Source: Pyrinomonadaceae bacterium (GTDB lineage Bacteria; Acidobacteriota; Blastocatellia; Pyrinomonadales; Pyrinomonadaceae). From it: DNA of 64,000 bases. Positions 58,514 to 64,000 of this stretch are shown here, one piece after another; position 1 is the stretch's first letter, and each line of letters begins with the position of its first letter. The notes beneath the pieces are model-generated. The model worked only from the letters and a program-made list of their open reading frames with translations. It did not search any database and was not told where the DNA came from. The DNA is taken from positions 744,001-808,000 of the forward strand of contig JAJQRF010000001.1 in NCBI GenBank assembly GCA_021228405.1. The letters run 5' to 3'. Both the position numbers and the translations under genes were made by a program.

Positions 58514-61213
58514 ATGGACGCGGAACGCTGGCATAAAATAAAAAACATTCTCGAAACCGTCCTCGAAACTGCGCCCGAATCGCGTTTTGTTTATCTGGAT
58601 GAGGTCTGCGGAACCGATAAAGATTTACGAAATGAAGTCGAGAAACTGCTCGAATTTGAAAAACCGGACGAAGACATTCTCGAACAGAATCCGGTTTCCG
58701 CTCTTCTGAAAAACGGAAATCTCTCAAGAAACAATATCGGCAGACAGATCGGAAATTACAAAATAATCGGCGAGCTCGGCGCGGGCGGAATGGGGGCGGT
58801 CTTTCTGGCAGAACGCGCCGACGGCGAATTTTCACGGCAGGTCGCGGTAAAACTTATCAAACGCGGAATGGATTCGGACGCGGTTTTGCGCCGTTTTTAC
58901 AATGAACGGCAAATTCTTGCGTCTTTGGAACACCCGAACATCGCACGCCTGATCGACGGCGGAACGACCGGTGACGGGTTGCCGTTTTTCGTTCTGGAAT
59001 ATGTCGAAGGCGCGCCGCTTCCCGAATATTCCGAGGCGGAAAATCTCGATCTCGAAGCGCGTCTGAAACTTTTCCGCGAAGTTTGCGCCGTCGTCAGCTT
59101 CGCCCATCAAAATCTCGTCATTCACCGCGACCTGAAACCGTCGAATATTCTGGTTACAAAAGACGGCAAAGTAAAACTTCTCGATTTCGGGATCGCAAAA
59201 CTTTTAAAATCGAGCGAAACTGACCAAACGGCGACGCAATTGCAAATTTTCACGCCCGAATACGCATCGCCCGAACAAGTGCGCGGCGAAAATCTGACGA
59301 CTGCTTCGGACGTTTATTCTTTAGGTGTTATTCTTTACGAACTCTTAACAGGTAATCGTCCATATAAAACCGAAAATCGAAATATCAGCGAAATTATCAG
59401 ATCCGTCTGCGAAACGGAACCGAAACCGCCTTCGGCAACCATTCGGAATTTGGGATTTGGGATTTCGGATTTGAAAAAAACTCTTTCGGGTAATAAAAAA
59501 ACGGATCGCCTGAAGTTGGAAACAAATCCCAAATCCCAAATCCCAAATCCCAAATCCTTAAAGGGCGATCTGGATAATATTATTTTAAAGGCTCTGCGGA
59601 AAGAACCCGAACGGCGTTATTCATCGGTCGAACAATTCAGCGAAGACATTCGCCGTCATCTGGTCGGTTTACCCGTTACGGCGAGCCGTGATACCTGGAA
59701 CTACCGCGCATCTAAATTTTTGCAGAGAAACAAGATCGCAACCGCCGCCGCGTTTTTGATCCTGATTTCACTGTTCGGCGGAATTGCCGCGACCGCCTAT
59801 CAAGCCCGCATCGCCAAACGCGAACGCGAACGTGCCGAACAGCGTTTCAATGATGTTCGGCGGCTCGCCAATTCGTTTATGTTCGAGATCAACGAGCAGA
59901 TCGTCAAAAGTCCGATCAAAGCACGCGAATTGCTTGTCCAGAGAGCCGTCGAATATCTCGACAGCCTCGCTTCGGAAGCCGAAAGCGACATTGCTCTACA
60001 GAGCGAACTGGCGACCGCCTATGAAAAAATCGGCGACGTGCAGGCGGAAATCTTCAAACCGAATCTCGGAAAAACGTCCGACGCGCTTTTAAGTCATCAG
60101 AAAGCCTTACAACTCAGGGAAAAAATCTTTGCCGCCGAGCCGAACTCCGAACGCGGATTGAACGTTGCCAGAAGTCATATACTTATCGGCGATCTTTTGA
60201 TGATGAGCGGACAGATCGAGGAAACTCGCGCAAATTACCGCAAAGCGATTCAGATTCTCGATTCGCTCCTCGTGTCCGATCCGACCAATTTTGCCGTCCG
60301 CCGCAAACTTGCCAGCAGCTACGCCGTTCTCGGACAGGCGATCTTACGGAGCGGTTCGCTCAAACAGGCACTTGAAAATTATGAAATGTCGCTTGAGAGT
60401 TTTCAAAAACTTCGCGCCGAAAATCCGCAGGATTCATCGCTCGAACGTTCCGTCGGAATCGTTTTTTCATACATCGGTTTCGTTAAAATGGAAACCGACG
60501 AGAAAGATAAAGCTGTCGAATTTTACGGGAAATGGCTGGAAACCGAAAAAAAATTGTCGTCTGTCGACCAAAATGATCTCGCTTCGCGCGGTCATCTGGC
60601 GACGGCAAATACCTGGTATGGAATCGCGCTGAACGAAAACGGAAGATCGCGCGAAGCAATTTCTTATTTGAAAGAAGGCTTGAAAATTCAGGAAGAAATT
60701 TACAGATCGGACACGGAAAATTTTGGTGAAAGAACCGCGCTTGCCGATGCCAATCTCGAACTCGGCAAGGTTTTGTTAAAGAATAATCTGACCGGTGAGG
60801 CGACAAAAACGCTCGAACAAGCGATCTCTCACTATGAAGCGATTTGGCAAACCGACCGCGAAAATCTGTGGAATCGGCGGCGCATTCCCGTTTCGCAGAG
60901 ATTTCTTGCCGACGCTTTTTTGCAGAAAAATGATTTGAGAAAAGCTTCGGAAATCTACCGTCAATCGTTTGCCGTCACCAAAGAACTGACCGATGCTTAT
61001 TCTGATTATTCCGAATGGCAACTCGATCTGGCAATGATCCATCGGCAGTTAGGAAAGTTTTATTTAATGACTAACGACAAAGCTACCGCTCTAAAAAATT
61101 TCGAGCAATCCTTACCGATATTTCAAAGATTATCGGCAGAATCGCCCGAAAATGCGAACCGTAAACGCGATCTGGAAACGGTTAAAGCTGAGATCGCAAA
61201 ATTAACCGACTAA
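58514..61213 (+). CDS. Membrane Ser/Thr protein kinase with TPR sensor domain
   Basis: An 899-residue Hanks-type kinase (about 82-370), with GELGAGGMGAV, VAVKLIK, HRDLKPSN (about 203) and LLDFGIAK intact. A membrane helix (about 405-430) follows, then an extracytoplasmic TPR domain to the end. In the kinase C-lobe, between KPPSATIR and KGDLDNIILKAL, about 35 residues are encoded by an inverted array of 7-bp repeats (59445-59558). It follows the ECF sigma gene by 3 bp. The stop codon overlaps that of an aminotransferase remnant on the other strand. Confidence 0.93.
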   Translation: MDAERWHKIKNILETVLETAPESRFVYLDEVCGTDKDLRNEVEKLLEFEKPDEDILEQNPVSALLKNGNLSRNNIGRQIGNYKIIGELGAGGMGAVFLAERADGEFSRQVAVKLIKRGMDSDAVLRRFYNERQILASLEHPNIARLIDGGTTGDGLPFFVLEYVEGAPLPEYSEAENLDLEARLKLFREVCAVVSFAHQNLVIHRDLKPSNILVTKDGKVKLLDFGIAKLLKSSETDQTATQLQIFTPEYASPEQVRGENLTTASDVYSLGVILYELLTGNRPYKTENRNISEIIRSVCETEPKPPSATIRNLGFGISDLKKTLSGNKKTDRLKLETNPKSQIPNPKSLKGDLDNIILKALRKEPERRYSSVEQFSEDIRRHLVGLPVTASRDTWNYRASKFLQRNKIATAAAFLILISLFGGIAATAYQARIAKRERERAEQRFNDVRRLANSFMFEINEQIVKSPIKARELLVQRAVEYLDSLASEAESDIALQSELATAYEKIGDVQAEIFKPNLGKTSDALLSHQKALQLREKIFAAEPNSERGLNVARSHILIGDLLMMSGQIEETRANYRKAIQILDSLLVSDPTNFAVRRKLASSYAVLGQAILRSGSLKQALENYEMSLESFQKLRAENPQDSSLERSVGIVFSYIGFVKMETDEKDKAVEFYGKWLETEKKLSSVDQNDLASRGHLATANTWYGIALNENGRSREAISYLKEGLKIQEEIYRSDTENFGERTALADANLELGKVLLKNNLTGEATKTLEQAISHYEAIWQTDRENLWNRRRIPVSQRFLADAFLQKNDLRKASEIYRQSFAVTKELTDAYSDYSEWQLDLAMIHRQLGKFYLMTNDKATALKNFEQSLPIFQRLSAESPENANRKRDLETVKAEIAKLTD
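59445..59558. repeat. 7-bp inverted repeat array inside the kinase gene
   Basis: GGAATTT, GGGATTT, GGGATTT and CGGATTT (59445-59472) face four AAATCCC units and AAATCCT (59524-59558). The array is in frame and translates to NPKSQIPNPKS-type residues. Confidence 0.88.
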
Positions 61214-61267
61214 CAATTTAGAGCTCCTTTCATCCGCCGAATGCCTTCTGCCATTCTCTCTTCCGTA
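61210..61267 (-). pseudogene. Remnant of the aminotransferase 3' end
   Basis: The minus strand reads TEERMAEGIRRMKGALNC-stop, nearly the same as the C-terminus of the intact aminotransferase (TEERMAEGIRRMKEALMI). 61227-61267 is identical over 41 bases to 62930-62970. It lies 5 bp from the stop codon of the SecB-like gene and marks the left edge of the inserted cassette. Confidence 0.85.
61227..61267. repeat. Left 41-bp direct repeat flanking the TAC cassette
   Basis: Identical to 62930-62970. A 10-bp word ATTTAGAGCT occurs on either side of it (61216-61225 and 61275-61284), the second within the end of the SecB-like gene. Confidence 0.9.
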
Positions 61268-61272
61268 AAGTT

Positions 61273-61758
61273 TTATTTAGAGCTTTTTTTTGTGCGAATA
61301 GCTTTGCCTTTTGTTATTTTTGAACTTTCACTCTTCTGGTGTTCTGTATCAACTTCGAGAAATGTCACCGAAGGAATCAAAACAGGTGCGAAAGGGCTTC
61401 TTCGCACAACCGTCACCAACATTTCCCTCGCCGTCGAGTAAAGAACTGCCGGACAATTGGTTTTTGCCAATAATTCAACCATATCTTTTGGATAATCTTT
61501 TGAAATAAAAAAGAACCCGACTAAAATCAAATGAAAAGTATAAGCTTCCGTAGCCTTATCTTTTGGTTTTAAGTCAAGTGTCAATTCACAACGCCAACGA
61601 CGTTTTCGCTTATCAATACATTCTACCGAAGTGGAAACCTCAACTCCGAGATTCTCTGATTTTTTTAACTCGGTCGGCTTTTCAGTAATTTCTTCGTTTA
61701 GTGAAAAAGAAACTTCTTTTAGGAAATACCCCTCAAGCTGTAGTGATGAAAATTGCAT
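61273..61758 (-). CDS. SecB-like chaperone of a toxin-antitoxin-chaperone system
   Basis: A 161-residue protein with the SecB fold pattern: an N-terminal strand LEGYFLKEVSFSL, a central strand pair with LTLDLKPKDK, and the SecB-typical C-terminal stretch KTNCPAVLYSTAREM...RRSPFAPVLIPSVTF. The C-terminus is basic (KAIRTKKSSK). It lies 6 bp after an MqsA-type antitoxin gene, so it is taken as the TAC chaperone that protects the antitoxin, rather than a general export SecB. AT-rich compared with the neighbouring kinase. Confidence 0.82.
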   Translation of the reverse strand: MQFSSLQLEGYFLKEVSFSLNEEITEKPTELKKSENLGVEVSTSVECIDKRKRRWRCELTLDLKPKDKATEAYTFHLILVGFFFISKDYPKDMVELLAKTNCPAVLYSTAREMLVTVVRRSPFAPVLIPSVTFLEVDTEHQKSESSKITKGKAIRTKKSSK

Positions 61759-61764
61759 ATAAAA

Positions 61765-62448
61765 TTAAGCAGCAAGAGCCAACTCTTGATTATTAACTCT
61801 TGCTGTTAAAGATCGAAACGGTTGACCGTTCTTTTCTTCAAATGGCATCAATTTTTCGATTTCACTTAAAAATGAACTAGATGAATCTAATTCAAAATCG
61901 AATGTTTCAGTCTTCCAATTTTGACTTTCTGCCAGATGCAGTGCTTTGGTAAAAGCCATATAAGCATAATTTTCAATCTGCTCAACATCAATAACTATCG
62001 CCATATTTTCTTCTGTCATCTCAGACAGATTTTCAGCAACTTTTTTCTCGATTCGCAATTCTTTCCTTTCTTCCAACAAACGAAGATAAAGATAGCGAAT
62101 GAGCAAATCGGACTGCGGACTAATGCGTTGAGAATCATTTTCCCAACGCGAATACACACTTTTGTCAGTGCGAAGAAGTTTTGCCCAATCCTGCGATTTA
62201 ATTCTTAAATTCTTTCTCAAAAACTTAATTTCTGCTCCGTTTAATAAGCTATTTTTACAGACGAGCGCAAATCCAATCGTATTGTGCAGTTTTAAAATTT
62301 TTGGAATAATTGGAATCTGTATTCCACATTCTATACAAGAAAACACCTCGATATTGTCCAAAAAGATATTTCCTAACCCTGATTCAATGTATTGATATTT
62401 CTGAGCTTTATTTACCGTCATTTCCTTCAGGCAGTTTTCACACTTCAT
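61765..62448 (-). CDS. MqsA-type antitoxin with zinc finger and HTH
   Basis: A 227-residue antitoxin. An N-terminal YgiT-type zinc finger has CENC at 3-6 and CIEC about 33 residues later. A Cro/XRE-type helix-turn-helix follows at about 78-115 (KSQDWAKLLRTDKSVYSRWEN). The long C-terminal region (about 130-227) ends in a hydrophobic-alanine tail (NNQELALAA) and may be the chaperone-dependent (ChAD) segment. The ribosome binding site AAAGGA overlaps the toxin stop. It probably binds the toxin and autoregulates through the palindrome upstream. Confidence 0.85.
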   Translation of the reverse strand: MKCENCLKEMTVNKAQKYQYIESGLGNIFLDNIEVFSCIECGIQIPIIPKILKLHNTIGFALVCKNSLLNGAEIKFLRKNLRIKSQDWAKLLRTDKSVYSRWENDSQRISPQSDLLIRYLYLRLLEERKELRIEKKVAENLSEMTEENMAIVIDVEQIENYAYMAFTKALHLAESQNWKTETFDFELDSSSSFLSEIEKLMPFEEKNGQPFRSLTARVNNQELALAA

Positions 62449-62454
62449 ATATAT

Positions 62455-62766
62455 TCATCCTTTTACGGTAATTATTTTTAATTGCCAGTCTTTCTCTATT
62501 ATTGCCGTGACGACTATTAATTTCTCGTCCTCAATATCGAACCCTTCAACATTACATACCCAATTTTGATGATCTTCACTCCATTCAGGGATGCGTTTTA
62601 TTTCACCGTTTTCCAAAACTTCAATTACATCTGTCATTGGCGCGTTTCTTAGGTTTCTTCGGTCACTGTTGTAGTGATAGGTCGGTATAATATCACCGTC
62701 ATTATGAAGAATCTTTAAAATTTTTTCTTTCGCATCTTCAGGGGAAAGTTGCGGAGGTTGTGCCAT
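62455..62766 (-). CDS. Putative toxin, MqsR/DUF4258-like
   Basis: A 103-residue protein with the sequence pattern of RelE-superfamily DUF4258/MqsR proteins: an N-terminal helix (DAKEKILKIL), RRNLRNAPMTDVIEVLENGEI in the centre, and a C-terminal strand pair LIVVTAIIEKDWQLKIITV. First gene of the three-gene operon, in toxin-antitoxin-chaperone order. The likely activity is mRNA cleavage, inferred from family and context; the fold match is distant. Confidence 0.7.
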   Translation of the reverse strand: MAQPPQLSPEDAKEKILKILHNDGDIIPTYHYNSDRRNLRNAPMTDVIEVLENGEIKRIPEWSEDHQNWVCNVEGFDIEDEKLIVVTAIIEKDWQLKIITVKG

Positions 62767-62833
62767 AAAATTATGTTTCCTTCAAATTTACGGTTTCTCT
62801 TCGAGCGGAAAGTCATAGCAGAATTTTCTCCCA

Positions 62834-62889
62834 ATTATAAATTGCCATTTGTGTAAACATATTGTCAACATAAATTGACAATATGTCAA
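62834..62889 (-). promoter_or_regulatory. Promoter and palindromic operator of the TAC operon
   Basis: An 11-bp perfect inverted repeat CATATTGTCAA / TTGACAATATG (62858-62868 / 62875-62885), plus a third TGTCAA at 62884-62889. On the minus strand two TTGACA boxes occur inside it and a TATAAT lies at 62839-62834. The array fits autoregulation by the antitoxin; the exact -35 is unclear. Confidence 0.65.
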
Positions 62890-62912
62890 CTTTTCTCCGA
62901 AAATCTTCTACT

Positions 62913-64000
62913 TTAAATCATCAAAGCTTCTTTCATCCGCCGAATGCCTTCTGCCATTCTCTCTTCCGTATTGCAGAATGAAACGCGCAAAAAGCCTTTT
63001 GCTTCCGAGCCGAATGCAACGCCGGGAACGGTGATAATGCGGTTTTGCAGGAATTTTTCGGCAATTTCGAGATCGTCGCCAAGCGGACGCACATCGACCA
63101 TCGTATAAAATGCGCCTTCGGGCGATGTGGCGTGTAAGCCTAATTCCGTTTTGAACAACCCGACCAGATATTCGCCGCGTTTTTTATAGATTTCACGCGC
63201 CTCGGCTTTCGCTTTTTCGGCTTCGTCCGTCCAACCCAAAAGCGCGGCTTTTTGTGAGATCGTCGAAGTGCAAACCGTCAAAAATCCGTGCAGTGTCAGG
63301 CACGCTTTGATAACTTCCGTCTGCGAGCTTGCCACCCAACCGACGCGCCAACCCGTCATACTCAAAGATTTCGACAACCCCGAAACGATCACGGTTCTAT
63401 CGTAAAACTCCGAAGCCGAATGCGGTTTTCCGGTAAAATAAAGATCGCTGTAAATTTCATCGGAGATCAGGTAAATTCCCGTATCCTTCAAAACTTCGGC
63501 AATCGCAGTTAAATCTTTTTCCGTAAATATTTTACCGGTCGGATTTGACGGTGAAATGACGACTGCAACTTTTGTTTTCGGCGTTATTTTCGATTTGAAT
63601 TCCTCAATATCGAACGCAAAACCCTTGTCAGCCGGAAGCCTGTAGAAAACAGGTTCGCCGCCGGAAAGCCTGACACAATTTTCATATGCCGGAAACGAAG
63701 GATTCGGAATCAAAACCTCGTCGCCTTCGTCAACTAGAGCCAGAAAAGCCGCCGTCATCGCTTCCTGTGAACCGACGGTCACGCAGACCTGATTCACGTT
63801 TAAATTCAAATGCGGATAACTCGCCGCGATCTTTTCGCGAAGAGCTAAAAGTCCGGCGTGAGAGGTGTAGCCGTTTTGTTCTTCGACGGCGACACGCGCC
63901 GCCTCTTCGCGCATAAATTGCGGTGTCGGGAGATCAGGTTCGCCGAGTCCGAAATTGATCGATTCGGGCAGAGCACGTTCAAAAATCTGCCGAATCAGCG
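62913..64000 (-). CDS. Class I/II pyridoxal-phosphate aminotransferase (5' end outside window)
   Basis: At least 362 residues of an aspartate/aromatic-type aminotransferase. The PLP lysine is in SGLSKSLSMTGWRVGW; other motifs are SPSNPTGKIF and GLGEPDLPTPQF at the incoming end. The reading frame continues past 64000, so the start is not seen. Its last ~19 codons lie in a 41-bp repeat shared with a remnant at 61.2 kb, so the present 3' end (KEALMI) was probably supplied by the inserted cassette. Substrate not determined. Confidence 0.9.
   Translation of the reverse strand, partial: LIRQIFERALPESINFGLGEPDLPTPQFMREEAARVAVEEQNGYTSHAGLLALREKIAASYPHLNLNVNQVCVTVGSQEAMTAAFLALVDEGDEVLIPNPSFPAYENCVRLSGGEPVFYRLPADKGFAFDIEEFKSKITPKTKVAVVISPSNPTGKIFTEKDLTAIAEVLKDTGIYLISDEIYSDLYFTGKPHSASEFYDRTVIVSGLSKSLSMTGWRVGWVASSQTEVIKACLTLHGFLTVCTSTISQKAALLGWTDEAEKAKAEAREIYKKRGEYLVGLFKTELGLHATSPEGAFYTMVDVRPLGDDLEIAEKFLQNRIITVPGVAFGSEAKGFLRVSFCNTEERMAEGIRRMKEALMI
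62930..62970. repeat. Right 41-bp direct repeat flanking the TAC cassette
   Basis: Lies within the 3' coding end of the intact aminotransferase and is identical to 61227-61267. The DNA between the two copies (61268-62929) holds only the TAC operon and its control region. Confidence 0.9.

Noticed and set aside
61273-61758. General protein-export SecB
   Set aside because: It is the third gene of a toxin-antitoxin operon in an AT-rich inserted cassette; canonical secB has different neighbours and is mostly proteobacterial.

Overview
The window looks like a chromosomal segment of an Acidobacteriota bacterium, probably of the Blastocatellia type. This is inferred from gene style, not from a marker gene. 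The evidence is an ECF sigma factor directly followed by a TPR-bearing Ser/Thr kinase, FG-GAP-like repeats on a secreted M36 protease, many secreted TPR, beta-helix and protease proteins, a menaquinone (futalosine-type) gene, an sdhC-sdhA-sdhB cluster with a b558-type SdhC, and an archaeal/fungal-type aspartate-semialdehyde dehydrogenase. Coding density is high, there is one tRNA (Pro-CGG), and I see no CRISPR array, transposase or integrase.

Layout. 0.07-5.6 kb: an M48 membrane protease and the sdhCAB operon, with a divergent LysR regulator. 6.8-12.2 kb: a large secreted M36 protease and an amidohydrolase. 12.3-16.7 kb (minus strand): a PIN toxin with a small partner, an unknown protein, a lytic transglycosylase, a TPR/retropepsin-like protein and an Ogg2-type glycosylase. 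17-25 kb: PBP4, MurJ, RpiB, a small membrane protein, fasciclin divergent from a CarH-like B12 photoreceptor regulator, and an HtrA-TPR protease. 25.3-34.1 kb: LarB, UbiX, a methyltransferase, MqnD, a secreted protein, PlsC, an M14 protease and UvsE. 34.2-40.5 kb: SpoIID-like, bS21, SurE, Pcm, DedA, tRNA-Pro, GNAT and QueD. 40.5-47.9 kb: a gene-poor stretch, then a 2108-residue beta-helix/cohesin-like surface protein. 48-57.8 kb (minus strand): Asd, a zinc-ribbon protein, a CHAT protease with a C39-like partner, and small secreted and membrane proteins. 58-61.2 kb: the ECF sigma factor and kinase. 61.2-64 kb: a toxin-antitoxin-chaperone operon placed inside the 3' end of an aminotransferase gene.

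Three points deserve most attention. (1) A three-gene toxin, MqsA-type antitoxin and SecB-like chaperone operon (resembling MqsRAC anti-phage systems) sits in a 1.66-kb cassette bounded by 41-bp perfect direct repeats; one repeat is the 3' end of the aminotransferase gene and the other a remnant of that same end. (2) A promoter-like motif TGAGCC-N15-GTCGCA occurs three times with identical spacing in front of genes beside the ECF sigma factor. (3) The CarH-like regulator and the divergent fasciclin gene each carry a tandem 9-bp repeat (GAGCG-N-TTT type) at a recognisable promoter, which suggests light/B12-responsive control. In addition, 7-bp tandem repeats in inverted pairs recur between genes, often abutting start codons, and in two places have become protein-coding.
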